Of a stretch of DNA of 64,000 nucleotides, positions 49,135 through 61,400 are shown piece by piece. The notes below the pieces were generated by a model that made no database searches, was not told where the DNA came from, and saw only the letters and a program-made list of their open reading frames with translations. The stretch covers positions 124,001 to 188,000 of the forward strand of contig JAALGZ010000001.1 of NCBI GenBank assembly GCA_015227615.1, in the 5' to 3' direction. How positions within the stretch are numbered: position 1 is the first letter of the stretch; each line of letters begins with the position of its first letter. The stretch is from Labyrinthula sp. Ha (Eukaryota > Sar > Bigyra > Labyrinthulida > Labyrinthulaceae). The position numbers and the translations under genes were made by a program.

Positions 49135-51291
49135 GGTTTAACAGACGATGGCGTGCCATATTATTATAATGAAGAAATTCAGGAGTCTAAGTGGGAGCAT
49201 CCACTAGATGAAAAATATAAAGAGCGTGTTCGCCAGGAGAAAGCCAAGGTTTTAAAGGAACAAGTTGGCAGCAATAAATCATCAATGGAGGAAAGCTTGA
49301 ATGCCGAAATTAAGATGCTGAAGGAAAATAACAATGAAATTAAAATGGCCTTGGAGAAGCTAAAGGCAAAAGAAAAAGAGAGCGAAAACAAGTACAAGAG
49401 TCTGAAAAAGGAGCTAATGGAAGAGTGTAAAAAGAACTATGACTTAGAGAAAAGGAGCTTGAAACTTAAAAAGGAAGCTGAAGAAAGTGCGAAATTGGAA
49501 GTTGAAAGTTTAAAGAAGCAAATAGCCAGTCAAGAACAAAGTTTAGATGATAAACAGATAGTGAAAGAACTTGATAGCAAGAAAAAGGAGACTCTAAGAT
49601 TACAGGAAAGTCTTGATGGGAAGGAAATTGAAATTGAAGAGCTACGAGAAGAAATTAATGCTCTCTTGAAGAAGCAGCCAGACACTATTGAATGCAATGC
49701 ATGTCCTAAATTAAGATCAGAAATGAATATTCTCAAAGAAAAGGAACTTAAACTAGATGAAACTCTAATTGAACTAAGTTCTGTTGTGGAGTCAAGGGAT
49801 AAGCAAAAGCAGAAACATTCGGCGCTCAAGATAGAGAAGGAGAGGTTAATGATAGATCTTGTAGTTAGAGACAAGAAAATAGATGACATGGAGAACGAAA
49901 AATTGAGATTACACGAGGAATTAGAGAACAGAACAAAAAGCTTAAAAAAGACAGAGAGAATCTGTGAAGCAAAGGAAAAAAATTTGGAAAACCTTGAAGA
50001 GGAGAATGCTAAGCTTTCACAGAAAGTTCTACAAGGGGAGAGAAAGGTCGTTGAAGAAAAAAATATCCGACTAGCGCTAGAGGCAAAAATTAGATCCTTA
50101 GAAAAACAGAATGAGAATTTGAACCATGAGATTCAAGCTTATAAAAAGGAACTGGAGCTCAATTCCTCTAAGGAACAAAAAGTGTTCTCAGAGGATCGGA
50201 TCAAGTTAGAGGTACTAAAGAAAGATGTTCATGTTCTGGAAAAGAGTGTTGAAAAAAAATCCATTACTATCAAGGATCAAAAAAATGAAACCATAAGTCT
50301 AAGTAAGAGACTTAAAACTACACAGGATGAGCTATGCCAAAAGCAGAAATTGGTAGAGGATTTAAGAAAAAAACTTGAGCGTCTTCAGGAGCAGAACGCT
50401 GGGGAGTGCAAAGAAAAAGGCGTTCTGAAAGAAAAGCTTGAATGTGTTAGAGTTGAGCTTTCCTTCTTAAAAGCAATAAAGGACGAGTTTGAATCATGTA
50501 AAGATAAGTTTAGAGAAAGTGAAGCGTATTGTCTCAAATTAGATAAGCTAAATCTCAAACTTAGCACCGAAATAGAAGTGCTAAGGAAACAGGCTAAAGT
50601 CAAAAATGTCCATGAAGAAGATTTGATGAAGTTATTCAGAAAAATTCAACGTAGATCTACTCCAATGAAACGGTTAGAAACAAAGCAAGAACCTCTCTAT
50701 ACATTTAATTTGAGCTCTAGTCTTTCGAGATCAGTTTCATGGACTTCTTCCTCGTCACTAGGGGATACCTCGAAACTTTCAAAAAAAAGAATTAGAAGCC
50801 AGAAAATTAAAAGAGAACTTAAGTGGCAGAGAGAAAAAACGAATAAATTGAAACGTCAACGAGCAAGTTCTCAGAGCCTTAAATCAAATGTATCTAAAAT
50901 TTTACAAGATAGCCTGGATTTATCCAAGCTGTGCACGTTTTATAAGGAAAAATGTAAGCAATTATCAAGTGTTGGTGGAACAAGTCCCTCTAAACCCAAT
51001 GCACCTCAGACGCCCAGATCTGAGTCATCAACACGAACACTAATTGGAAAGCTCAAGGCTCAATTAGATTATATTCAGGCTAGTAGAACTATGAGCATTG
51101 AGAAAACAGAGACATTAAAGTTTGGAGATAAATATAGAGCGATATTTCCAAGAAACTATGAACCAGTATTCGATACGCGGAAGGCAAGTGAAGGGACTAC
51201 TGTAGAACTAGATTCTGTAGAGAAAAGATGTGAACTCTTGCAACAATCTTTAGAACGATCACAGATACAACTGATTAACTCTTTACACTGA
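48625..51291 (+). CDS. CEP164-like basal-body distal appendage protein (WW domain, coiled coil)
   Basis: 888 residues, intronless. Residues 11-50 are Arg/Lys/His/Ser-rich. At about 128-165 the segment HAKYLGLDPVLDQGLLWIAK matches the conserved helical N-terminus of CEP164, followed directly by a WW domain (PIPEGW at 163-168, YYYNEE, then W190 and P193). Residues about 200-690 are almost continuous coiled coil, then a Ser-rich and basic tail. CEP164 sits at the distal appendages of the mother centriole or basal body and recruits TTBK2 through its N-terminal region to start ciliogenesis. Human CEP164 is longer (about 1,460 residues); protist versions vary. The presence of this gene argues for a ciliated or flagellated life stage. 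Its upstream region now carries LTR sequence with a TATA-like box. Confidence 0.82.
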   Translation: MNKLFTFRNSEKSRKSKRSHRHSKIERKNHRRSSSHSKRRRHRKKHSSGSDKKEEIMTTKASEQVEEIELAEEDKSKESIEDEAYEHRFSDSSSKPSTPREEVHLPMADESPPDMNAAVTEVDSDEKIANLEKAVVEHAKYLGLDPVLDQGLLWIAKEALMAPIPEGWNQGLTDDGVPYYYNEEIQESKWEHPLDEKYKERVRQEKAKVLKEQVGSNKSSMEESLNAEIKMLKENNNEIKMALEKLKAKEKESENKYKSLKKELMEECKKNYDLEKRSLKLKKEAEESAKLEVESLKKQIASQEQSLDDKQIVKELDSKKKETLRLQESLDGKEIEIEELREEINALLKKQPDTIECNACPKLRSEMNILKEKELKLDETLIELSSVVESRDKQKQKHSALKIEKERLMIDLVVRDKKIDDMENEKLRLHEELENRTKSLKKTERICEAKEKNLENLEEENAKLSQKVLQGERKVVEEKNIRLALEAKIRSLEKQNENLNHEIQAYKKELELNSSKEQKVFSEDRIKLEVLKKDVHVLEKSVEKKSITIKDQKNETISLSKRLKTTQDELCQKQKLVEDLRKKLERLQEQNAGECKEKGVLKEKLECVRVELSFLKAIKDEFESCKDKFRESEAYCLKLDKLNLKLSTEIEVLRKQAKVKNVHEEDLMKLFRKIQRRSTPMKRLETKQEPLYTFNLSSSLSRSVSWTSSSSLGDTSKLSKKRIRSQKIKRELKWQREKTNKLKRQRASSQSLKSNVSKILQDSLDLSKLCTFYKEKCKQLSSVGGTSPSKPNAPQTPRSESSTRTLIGKLKAQLDYIQASRTMSIEKTETLKFGDKYRAIFPRNYEPVFDTRKASEGTTVELDSVEKRCELLQQSLERSQIQLINSLH

Positions 51292-51742
51292 CAGAACCAG
51301 CTTCAAGAAACTAAATATTAGCATTTAATTCCATGGGCAATAACTTTTAACTCTAAAACTCCTATGTAATAAGTTACTTTTACTTCTTGTACGGCTTTAG
51401 TTTAACCCTGCGAAGACCTAGTGGCAACATATGTATATTGAGGCAACTTAATATTTCACCCATCGGCAAGAATCGTTGTCGTAACTCTGGTTTATGTTAA
51501 CTTCGTTCTTGATCGCTTAGCCGTTGCAAAAGGCAAAGCAAAATCTAAGAAAGAGCGAAGATCTCCTCGAGATAAAGCAAAAAATGAAACGAAGCACACA
51601 TTGGCTATTGCCATACAGTGGTGATTTGTACTTGGTAGGACAAAATCCCCTTTAAAAAGAGAAAGTGGTGTGCTGGTGGTATTGGCGCGTTGAAACTGGA
51701 AATATCCGAAAAAGATATAAGAAGTAAAACGGAACCCAGAGC
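51292..51742. other. Intergenic region between CEP164-like and beta-glucosidase genes
   Basis: 451 bp holding the 3' flank of one gene and the promoter of the next. No open frame, repeat or clear motif is supported. Confidence 0.6.
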
Positions 51743-54700
51743 ATGAAAAAAGTTGTTTTACTAGTTCTTTCTTCGTTTGGTGTGTCTTATGGGCAATATC
51801 CGAAGGATTTCTTATGGGGAACAGCTACATCTGCATATCAAATTGAAGGAGCGTGGGATAGTGATGGAAAGGGCCCGTCAATATGGGATGAGTTTGTACG
51901 GGTGGAGGGAAACGTGGTAAACGGTGATACAGGAGATGTTGCTTGTGACCATTACAACAGATATGTAGAAGATGTACAGCTTATGGTGGATTTGGGGATC
52001 AAAGCGTATAGATTTAGTGTGGCTTGGACCAGGATTGTCCCTTCCGGCTTGGCTGGAGGGGATGTGAATCAAGCGGGCTTGGATTTCTATAGCAATCTGG
52101 TGGATGAACTATTAGCAAATGATATTGTTCCTTTCGTCACTTTGTATCACTGGGATCTTCCAGCTCAACTCTATAACGAGACAGGAGGAATGTTGGATGA
52201 TAGTTTTTCGCAGCATTTTGCCTATTATGCAGACATTGTGTTTGATGCTCTCAGTGATCGGGTGAAGCATTGGATTACTTTCAACGAACCTTGGGTTATT
52301 TCGTGGCTTGGTTATGTCTCTGGAGAACATGCTCCTGGACGAACTGGTGCTCCGAATGTCGAGCCATATGTTGTTGGACATAACATTTTACTAGCACATG
52401 CGGAAGCATACCACTTATTCCATGCGAAATACAATGAAAATGGCGATGGCCAAGTTGGCATAACTTTAGATGGCCCGTGGTTTCATATGATGGAGGAGAC
52501 AGAAGAGAACTTGGCAGCCCAAACAGAAGGTTTTGATCGTAGATTTGGCTGGTGGGCTGATCCTATTTGGGGTGAGAATAATGACTACCCAGATGTGCTT
52601 AAAGAGCAGTTCGCAGAAACAGACGGACTTGAAAATGTAGTATTTGCTGCGTCCCAACGAGCGGCACTGAAAGGGGCCTCTGACTTCTTTGGTTTAAATC
52701 ATTATACGACTGAGTTTATTTCAGAAGGTGCGACTAATAATGATGCAGGTGCTGACTTAACAGAAGGAGTGGCTTCTCTGAGTTGGCTTAGAATTGTTCC
52801 ATTTGGGTTTGGGGAGTTGTTGAAATACATACAAGAGAGATACAACCCACCTGGAGGAATATACTGCACTGAGAATGGTGTTGGGTATTTAGACACAGTC
52901 GATGGACAAGATGATTTGAGGATAAGTTATTATGAACAATATATAGGAAACATGAGCAACGCTGTAGCTGACGGCGTAGACATGAGAGGCTATTTTGCTT
53001 GGAGTTTAATGGATAACTTTGAATGGCACACTGGGTATGAAATCCGATTCGGTCTGCTTTACATTGACTATAGCACGCTCGAAAGAGAGCCTAAACCGGT
53101 GTTTGAATACTATAAAGGTTTAATTGCCGAAAAAATTCAGGCCTCTGAGTTTGATATTCCGCAGATAGAACCCGAAAAATCTCCATATCCCTCTGACTTT
53201 CTGTGGGGGACTGCAACATCTGCATATCAAATTGAAGGAGCGTGGGATAGTGATGGAAAAGGCCCGTCAATTTGGGATGAGTTTGTTAGAGTCGACGGAA
53301 ACGTAGTTAATGGTGATACAGGGGATGTTGCGTGCGATCATTATAACAAATACAAGGAAGATGTTCAGCTTATGGCGAATCTAGGAATCAAATCATACAG
53401 ATTTAGCGTGGCTTGGACCAGGATCGTTCCTTCTGGGTTAGCTGATGGAGAGATAAACCATGCAGGGTTAGAGTTCTATAGCAATCTGGTGGATGAATTA
53501 TTAGCAAATGATATTGTTCCTTTCGTCACTTTGTATCACTGGGATCTTCCAGCTCAACTCTATAACGAGACAGGAGGAATGTTGGATGATAGTTTTTCGC
53601 AGCATTTTGCCTATTATGCAGACATTGTGTTTGATGCTCTCAGTGATCGGGTGAAGCATTGGATTACTTTCAACGAACCTTGGGTTATTTCGTGGCTTGG
53701 TTATGTCTCTGGAGAACATGCTCCTGGACGAACTGGTGCTCCGAATGTCGAGCCATATGTTGTTGGACATAACATTTTACTAGCACATGCGGAAGCATAC
53801 CACTTATTCCATGCGAAATACAATGAAAATGGCGATGGCCAAGTTGGCATAACTTTAGATGGCCCGTGGTTCCATATGATGGAGGAGACAGAAGAGAACT
53901 TGGCCGCCCAAACAGAAGGTTTTGAGCGTAGATTTGGCTGGTGGGCTGATCCTATTTGGGGTGAGAATAATGACTACCCAGATGTGCTTAAAGAGCAGTT
54001 CGCAGAAACAGACGGACTTGAAAATGTAGTATTTACTGCGTCCCAACGAGCGGCACTGAAAGGGGCCTCTGACTTCTTTGGTTTAAATCATTATACGACT
54101 GAGTTTATTTCAGAAGGTGCGACTAATAATGATGCAGGTGCTGAAATAACAGAAGGGGTGGCTTCTCTTAGTTGGCTTAGAGTGGTTCCATTTGGGTTTC
54201 GAAAATTGCTCAAGTATATTCAAGAGAGATATAATCCACCTGGGGGAATATATTGCACTGAGAATGGTGTTGGGTATTTAGACACAGTCGATGGGCAAGA
54301 TGATTTGAGGATAAGTTATTATGAACAATATATAGGGAACATGACGGTTGCAGTTGCGGAAGGAGTTGATATGAGAGGCTATTTTGCCTGGAGTCTTATG
54401 GATAATTTCGAATGGCACACTGGATATGAGATCAGGTTCGGGTTACTCTATGTAGATTACGATACATTAGAGCGAGAACCGAAACCTGCGTTTGATTTCT
54501 ACAAGGAGACAATTGGAAGATTAGCAGTTGCGGATGACTCAACCACATCTGAAAGTAACAGTAGCAGCGGAATTAGCAGGGGTGCCGAAAGGTTTCTTTT
54601 CATACTTCTTGGAATATTTCTGGGACTTTTAGTTGGTGCGGTTGTATATGCTGGAATCGTAAAGAGTAAAAAAGAGGAGGAACCTATTGCAGTAAAAGCT

Positions 54701-54838
54701 CAAGAAGTTCCTAAGAGTGCACCAACCCAGACAGAAAAGGTTGTTGAAGTAAAAGAAGTGAAAAAAGCTGATGAACCAAAAGTATCCACTGCAAAAGAAC
54801 CAGAGCCTGAGAAAAAAGAACAGCCTAAAACTGAGTAA
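51743..54838 (+). CDS. Membrane-anchored tandem GH1 beta-glucosidase
   Basis: 1,031 residues, intronless. A signal peptide covers about 1-17 (KKVVLLVLSSFGVSYG). Two family-1 glycoside hydrolase domains follow, at about 18-475 and 481-950, each complete: acid/base Glu182 and Glu645 in TFNEPW, nucleophile Glu377 and Glu840 in YCTENG. A Ser/Asn-rich spacer leads to a transmembrane helix at about 951-974 (FLFILLGIFLGLLVGAVVY) and a 55-residue Lys/Glu/Pro-rich tail, so the enzyme faces the outside or a lumen (type I). GH1 enzymes cleave beta-glucosides such as cellobiose; the exact substrate cannot be told. Layout recalls animal lactase-phlorizin hydrolase and Klotho, which also repeat GH1 and end in a membrane anchor, probably by convergence. 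The middle of the two repeats is almost identical in DNA, pointing to gene conversion. It is tail-to-tail with the Rho gene, 76 bp apart. Confidence 0.92.
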   Translation: MKKVVLLVLSSFGVSYGQYPKDFLWGTATSAYQIEGAWDSDGKGPSIWDEFVRVEGNVVNGDTGDVACDHYNRYVEDVQLMVDLGIKAYRFSVAWTRIVPSGLAGGDVNQAGLDFYSNLVDELLANDIVPFVTLYHWDLPAQLYNETGGMLDDSFSQHFAYYADIVFDALSDRVKHWITFNEPWVISWLGYVSGEHAPGRTGAPNVEPYVVGHNILLAHAEAYHLFHAKYNENGDGQVGITLDGPWFHMMEETEENLAAQTEGFDRRFGWWADPIWGENNDYPDVLKEQFAETDGLENVVFAASQRAALKGASDFFGLNHYTTEFISEGATNNDAGADLTEGVASLSWLRIVPFGFGELLKYIQERYNPPGGIYCTENGVGYLDTVDGQDDLRISYYEQYIGNMSNAVADGVDMRGYFAWSLMDNFEWHTGYEIRFGLLYIDYSTLEREPKPVFEYYKGLIAEKIQASEFDIPQIEPEKSPYPSDFLWGTATSAYQIEGAWDSDGKGPSIWDEFVRVDGNVVNGDTGDVACDHYNKYKEDVQLMANLGIKSYRFSVAWTRIVPSGLADGEINHAGLEFYSNLVDELLANDIVPFVTLYHWDLPAQLYNETGGMLDDSFSQHFAYYADIVFDALSDRVKHWITFNEPWVISWLGYVSGEHAPGRTGAPNVEPYVVGHNILLAHAEAYHLFHAKYNENGDGQVGITLDGPWFHMMEETEENLAAQTEGFERRFGWWADPIWGENNDYPDVLKEQFAETDGLENVVFTASQRAALKGASDFFGLNHYTTEFISEGATNNDAGAEITEGVASLSWLRVVPFGFRKLLKYIQERYNPPGGIYCTENGVGYLDTVDGQDDLRISYYEQYIGNMTVAVAEGVDMRGYFAWSLMDNFEWHTGYEIRFGLLYVDYDTLEREPKPAFDFYKETIGRLAVADDSTTSESNSSSGISRGAERFLFILLGIFLGLLVGAVVYAGIVKSKKEEEPIAVKAQEVPKSAPTQTEKVVEVKEVKKADEPKVSTAKEPEPEKKEQPKTE

Positions 54839-54914
54839 TTTGACATGGAACCTTTAAGTAATAAGAAATAAGAAAGAAAGAAGAGCAAGCGCATATGAAC
54901 TCCGACTGAGCATT

Positions 54915-55499
54915 TTACGAAAGAACACAACAAAATCCATCTCTTTCCTGGTGTTTTTGTTCCATTTCTGCAAGATCTTTTTGATAGCTCAAAACCCTTT
55001 CTAACCCTAACTCAAACACATAACTGATATTGCTCATAGCCTTGGAAGAACACTCAATGTAATCAATAGCTCCAAAATTCTTTGCTTCCTGTTGATACCA
55101 TTCACTAGACTGAACTCCCTCCTTTCCGAAACTATTCTCTCTTAGATCCTCTTTACATCCAACTACTAAGAAAGGCGTGTTTGGTGCGTGATGTCTAATT
55201 TCAGGAATCCACACCGTTTTCAAATTCTCAAAACTTTTATCATTCACAACAGAAAAGCAAAGAAGAAATAAATCTGTTTGAGAATATGAAAGATGTCTAA
55301 CAGAGTCATATTCTTCTTGACCAGCGGTGTCGAATAAAGCTACAAAGAAGGATTGGTTGTTCAATGTGATAGATGTGTCCGTATTCCCGAAGGTTGTGGG
55401 GATGTGTAAGGGATCGAAAGTTCCTTGAGTGTAACAGTTTAGAAGTGAAGTTTTTCCCGCTCCACCATCTCCAATAGCTACAAATTTATAGTATTTCAT
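54915..55499 (-). CDS. Rho-family small GTPase
   Basis: 194 residues, intronless. G1 is GDGGAGKTS (10-18), where most Rho proteins have GDGAVGKT. Switch I is PTTFGN (Thr35-like residue kept), switch II DTAGQEEYDSVR (58-69), G4 GCKEDLR and G5 ECSSK. YDSVRHLSY and VWIPEIRHHAPNTPFLVVG are typical of Rho/Rac/Cdc42. The stretch between G4 and G5 is about ten residues shorter than in RhoA, so the Rho insert helix is reduced or absent. The C-terminus CCVLS ends in a CaaX box (CVLS) with a second Cys before it. Terminal Ser favours farnesylation over geranylgeranylation. No polybasic run precedes it. Role by family: a membrane-attached switch for actin and polarity. Confidence 0.9.
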   Translation of the reverse strand: MKYYKFVAIGDGGAGKTSLLNCYTQGTFDPLHIPTTFGNTDTSITLNNQSFFVALFDTAGQEEYDSVRHLSYSQTDLFLLCFSVVNDKSFENLKTVWIPEIRHHAPNTPFLVVGCKEDLRENSFGKEGVQSSEWYQQEAKNFGAIDYIECSSKAMSNISYVFELGLERVLSYQKDLAEMEQKHQERDGFCCVLS

Positions 55500-58400
55500 T
55501 TTATTAGCTTATGTTTGCGTTTGGGAAACTTTGTACTTTATATTTGGTAATGCGGTTCAGCTTAGTCGTATTAATAAAGTACAGTAATCCCTTATTGAGA
55601 TTTTTCGTATTGTAGGGTTTTTACTGGGATTTGGTATATCTAGATTTATCCCAGTTAAAGTTATGGGACTTTTGTTATTATTACTGAACTGAAAATGTTC
55701 TGCTAAATATGCAAGAAAGAACTGGGTTCTTGTTTTATCTCAAATACAAAACTTGTGTTAAGATTTGTTTTAGTTGAACACGAATATGAGACTAATACTT
55801 TTTGCAAAAGTTACCCAGGTGCGAGTGTTCTTAAGAGATACTTTCTATCCTCATCACTCAAAGCTATGAGAAAAAGGATTTATCTTCCAAGTACTCTAAG
55901 AAATAAGCAAGCAAGGAGGTATAGGACAAGCTCTCCATAAAAAGGTAAGGCCATTAGTTTTTAAATGAGGTTCATTCTGTTTTCATTTTGGCGAGAGAAC
56001 AAACTAATCGAGTAGAAGTAATCTACTACACAATGCAAGTGTGATAGCCGTATCATCAAAGGTAGCACAAGTTAAGAATTAGTCTCTCCGTAATTCATTG
56101 TTCCACATTGTTTCTATGCAATTTACTTGCAGCTTGATGCACACAAGCGTAGTCCTGTGTGGGTCATTGCGAAGGGATTCCATCTGTTTTCCCTTTCCTT
56201 GGTGGTTTTGAATTGACATACCCTTTTCGTCGCAATCTTAATCTACAATAATTCCGATTGAAAAAGGTTCTCAATAATGGCATCAACACATTCTTTAAGC
56301 TTAGAGAAGTAGTCTCATGTTCAAAGTCGTATAATTGCGACACAAGAAATTTGACCTTGTCAAACTTGTTTAAACCACATGATGATTCTGTACGACATGA
56401 ATTTTCTTCAACTCACCTTGAAACTCCTTTAGGCACTAAATAATAAGCTTACAAGACACTACGATTGTTTCTGCAGAATTGACATTATAACTCAGCGTAA
56501 ACTAGCTATTCTCAACGCGTTCGCCCAACCAAATAGCTCCCATGTACTGATTTGAGAAAAGATGCGAAGCTAGGGGGCAAGAACTCTATAGAATCATGAT
56601 TACAACTCTAGTGGTCTTGGTTATATATTTTGCTTAAGAAACTGAAGAGAGAGATCATGCTACCAATTATCAGGTACTGCTCAGACACTTAAAACCATAC
56701 CAAGCAAGTATTCAAAATAGGTTTCAACTATTCCTCCTCTGCAACCACACATTCAGATATGACCCGATAGCTGAAATAACAAATTAAATTTTCATGCTCA
56801 ATGAACATGCGAGTCAGATATGGGAAAATTTTCTTAAGAAAATCATGACAAAATACCTGGCCCAAAAATTTTTTTGACGGTTAATTCATCACATAATAAT
56901 CTACCAAATTCTCCTCTGGGAATTAGTTAGGTTAGGGGGTAAAGAAACTGGTAAAGTCACTGAAATGCTTCTCCTATTGAGGGAGAGGTTAATTGTCCAA
57001 GTTCTCAAAGAAAGCACATATTCTAGGCCATGGAGCAGTTTTGATTCTTCTCAATTTCTTAAAGAACCCAAGCGCGTCAGATGCTTTTCTACAAATATTT
57101 CTTCCAGGGTCTAGCCATGGAGCACAAGTTTGCATATAGTAAGAATAACTAAGGCTTTAGTCATTTTCAATTATCTCATCAAACCTTCATACTATAAAAT
57201 TCTTAGACCAAGAAGTAGTTTAACTGATCCAAATTAATTAAGATTCATTGCTAAAAAGACCAAAGCCACACTAAGATGTTTGGAACACTATGATAATGTC
57301 ATAAGCAATAGTGCTGTCGTATTCTAGATTTCTATGGAACTGTACCACCTCAACAACTTGTACCAACTTGAAAATGGTATGGAGCTAGTCAACAACTTAA
57401 ACTCTAATTTCGGTGTCTTTATCAAGAATTTTTTAGTTACAAACATAGAGGAAATCAATCTCGACTATGGGGAGAGATTAGTCACGAGCATTTTGACTCG
57501 AATCATGAGTATGTAATCAAGAAATATTTGCTTCCTGGTCAGGGTACTCGGGAGTCTAGCAAATCATCTTATATGACAGTTTTTGGCTTAAATTGACAGA
57601 AATTTAATACAATTGGATCTCAAACTCATCTTCTTAAATTAAATAAGGAAATTAATGTCCATAATATAAACAGGAAACCATTTTCGATTCCTAACTAATG
57701 CATTTGGCAGAGCAAAATTATGATTCTTGATATTAGAGCAGACAGCGAATGAAAGTTTCAGAATTTATCTAATCATAGGACCCCTTTGGTATGTATTTAT
57801 GCTCTCTGCTCTTAATTGTTCTGACAATTCAATTGTGGTTTATTTTAGTTAGAATTGGTTTCCAATCTATTGGTAATATCTTGATTGGATTGTGTAGAGA
57901 ATCTTGCACTATCAGTTTGTTCAACTTTGGTAATTTAACTATGGCTAGCTTTAATTCAAATTAAACAAAAATAAGCAAAAATAACTACTAATTGATGTTT
58001 GGTATTTCTTAGCGAGTATTCTCAAAACGCTTGATAGCGGACTGGTCGCAGGTTAAAAACTCGTAAATACTACAAGAATATAACTTAGCCATAATTCTTT
58101 CTTGTATTCTGTGACAATGAAGCCCGGTAAATCCCTTTAATATATTGTTTTGTCAACTCAAATTTTTTGGTCAAAAATATATTTTTTCTAAGGATAATAA
58201 CATAAGCTTTGAACATCTTTTTCTGTTGTTTAAAACTTCTGAAAACGGGACAATAAGATAGTTTATTTACAGTATCTTTTCTATTGGGAATTCAAATTCA
58301 TATATTTAATATTCTAATAAATAGATAGAGAAGGTTTTTGTGGCAAGCAAAGTTTCTTTAATGATGTACTTTGCAAACAACCATCGTACATTGCTAACTA

Positions 58401-61400
58401 GAATTATACATTTCTTGTTTTTTCCTGAAATGGGTTGAGCTAAGATACTGTTGTAACTTTCTTTACCCAAAATCTCAGGAGGGCACTTCTCTGATCAGGT
58501 TAACGGGAATTAGTTGCTTGCAACAGCTCTACAAGGGCCCTCATATGTCAGCGACATCGTGCAATAAAGGCTAGTGCTATGGATTGGCAAATTTAATGGC
58601 TTCGCTTGAATTAAGTTCAAGTACTTCTGCCTTCGTCTACAAACAGTTTACATCGCGATGCTAAACTAAATTCATATTGCAGACAGAAAAAACTAATGAA
58701 AATAGCGAAAGTCGGACCGGGTCAAGATTTTAATATCCAGGGCCTCTAATTGAAGCTGAAACAAATGAATTAAGTGACATAGTTTCAGAATTTTGGCGAG
58801 CATAGTGATACACCCACAACAGTTATCTAGGATATAATCTTCTGGAAATACGTATACATTAATATTCAAAAAATGAAAATAGGGCAATATTTTGGATAAT
58901 GATATATGGATACATTTTCCAATCAACCAGAGAAACATGTACAAAAATATTTTAGATAAATCAATACACTAAGTAGAAATCACGAACGTCTAATTAAAAA
59001 GGAGATAGACTATTAACCATACTAATTTTGTTGCAAGAATCCATGTGTTATATTCAGGTGGGTTAATACTTTTTGTTTAGCCATTTTTGGAGATGGTTTT
59101 CCAACACAAGTTAAATTATCATAAATCAGTATAAATATATAATAGTACAGCAATTCAAATTAAAACAAAAATTTTCCTAAATAGATAAGAAGTAAATTCA
59201 AGTTTCTTTATTTCTGTAAGTGAAATACCTGTTGCGCGGTATGTGAGAATCATCGTAAAACTTATCTGATAGCTAATGCTAAACACAAAACCATCAATGG
59301 TTACAATAGAAACTACTCTTAACCCTCAAAAAAAGCCTAAGATATTTCCAACCCATTTCTATAGACCTTGGGTACAGATATGTCTAACTATTTTAGCAAT
59401 CGTGTAGATCTTGTTATTGTTGGTTGTCGATGAGACTTCCTTGATTACCCAAAAAATCAGATATTTTAAATGCTATCTAAACAATGAGTATTTCATATTC
59501 GAAATTTATCCACTTTCGTATATTAGTGAACCGTCATCCTTATAGCAGCTGGCTACAGATAGTATATGTGGTTGTAGTAGTGATAGAATTACAAACTGTA
59601 TTATTGATTAGGCCAGATGAGCACGTTAATCTCTAAACCAATTAGCCAGGAAGATAATCAAAACTTTGATTTTAATCTATAGACAATGAAGTGAAGAGTT
59701 ATATCTGTGTTTATGCTTTCTATGTTGACATCAATAAATAGAAGGGTGTTTTTACCAATAAATTATAACATGGTGTCTACTTAGAACTCTACCGAAAATT
59801 TGGGGATCTTAGTACAACAATTCATTTACGCGGTGAATATACTTAACGTAAGAATTCACATAATATCTAAAAGAGCAAAATAAGACATTCTAGTATTAAG
59901 TCTCCTCTATCTGTGGCCATGTATCATACTCTGATAGCTGACAACAAACGACATCAGCAGCTCGAACACTCTTGTAATATTGATGTAAGTCAGATTATAA
60001 TGTCAAGCTGTGAAGTTTACTAAAACCCCATAAGGGCGTAAATATTTATCATACAAGAAATGCATTTTATGGATTCAAAAATCAAATAGTATAATATTTG
60101 AATAGACATAGCTTTGCCATAATAATTTGACTCAACTTTTTGTCAAATACCAGAAATTTTCTGGCAACTTATGAGAGGATATCTGTTCCCTGATATGGCA
60201 ATTCATTCTTAAAATCCCTCTTTACCTGGTGGAAGGACCATCATTTATACTACCGGAACTCCAATAGAGGTAATCACAAGTTTATTAATCTATATGTTGA
60301 TGGAATAGGAAAAAACCGCGCTGTTTAGCTTTTGACTGCTAGGGGATACGACCAAAAAACTTTTTTTGTAGATATACGAAGCTTGATATTTTCTAGTGAA
60401 CATTACTTGACTCTTCCATAATATAATAATGGGGTTTTATAACGCCTATTTTAGTAAATTAGTCCTAGAGAGGCTACCTCAATCTGAGAATATCCCTTCT
60501 TGTTCCAATCGTGTTACTGATTCTTAAATAAAAACTTAAAATTTGTCATAATTTCTAGGTACTTCGTAAACTTACTATGGTTCTACGCTAGAAATTTAAC
60601 CAGACTCTGAAGTTTATAGTTTCATTTCCCACCATCTCACTACATATCAAATACTTTCCATGTATTATCCGTCTTACGTGTTCTAACCGATTCATGAATA
60701 TGGTATATCTGTTTATAATATCTGGAAGCTTAATTATCCAGTCCATGTTCCAGATATTTCAATTTCAATAATAATAAATAAGTCAAATTTTCAAATAGAG
60801 TATAGTACAAATCAGATATACAGCAATATGGAGGCTATATACCATATAATCGTTACCTCTAATACCAGCTATATTTTCATATATAATGCAGAAAACCCAT
60901 TTTAATAGCTCTTCAATCTTTTAATCTCTCTCAGTGAGTTCAATCGTACCAATAATGATTCTGAGTATAAGTACAAATCTGGGGAACCGCAAATTCTAGC
61001 CTTAAGCTATGTGGCCGAACTATTATCGAATCGTATCCGGGTTGATATTAGTTTTAATCTAAAAACAAGAAGAACATTCATTATGACCAGTATTTTAACT
61101 AATTTTTTTACTGGGCACACAATATCCTCCATATTTTGCCAGAATATGCAAGGGTGTCCATAACATTAAAGCCTTCATTGTTACAGGAATATTCAGTCAT
61201 TTTGAAAGTAGCTCTAGAAGAGTATCGAAACTTTGCATATATTGTTTATTCACTCTCTTAAATTCTTTACTCTATGCTGAGATACTTTTTTACTATTTTT
61301 GTTATAGGTTTGAGATATATTTAGTTGTTAGTAGATTTTAATATATAAGCGAATTTTGAAAGAGATACTTCGTAACAAGTTTAACAGTCGAAAGAGCACG

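Noticed and set aside
58035-58060. tRNA-like A-box (TAGCGGACTGG) with GGTTAAAAAC downstream
   Set aside because: The boxes are only 16 nt apart, too close for a tRNA or a Pol III promoter, and the B-box match is poor.
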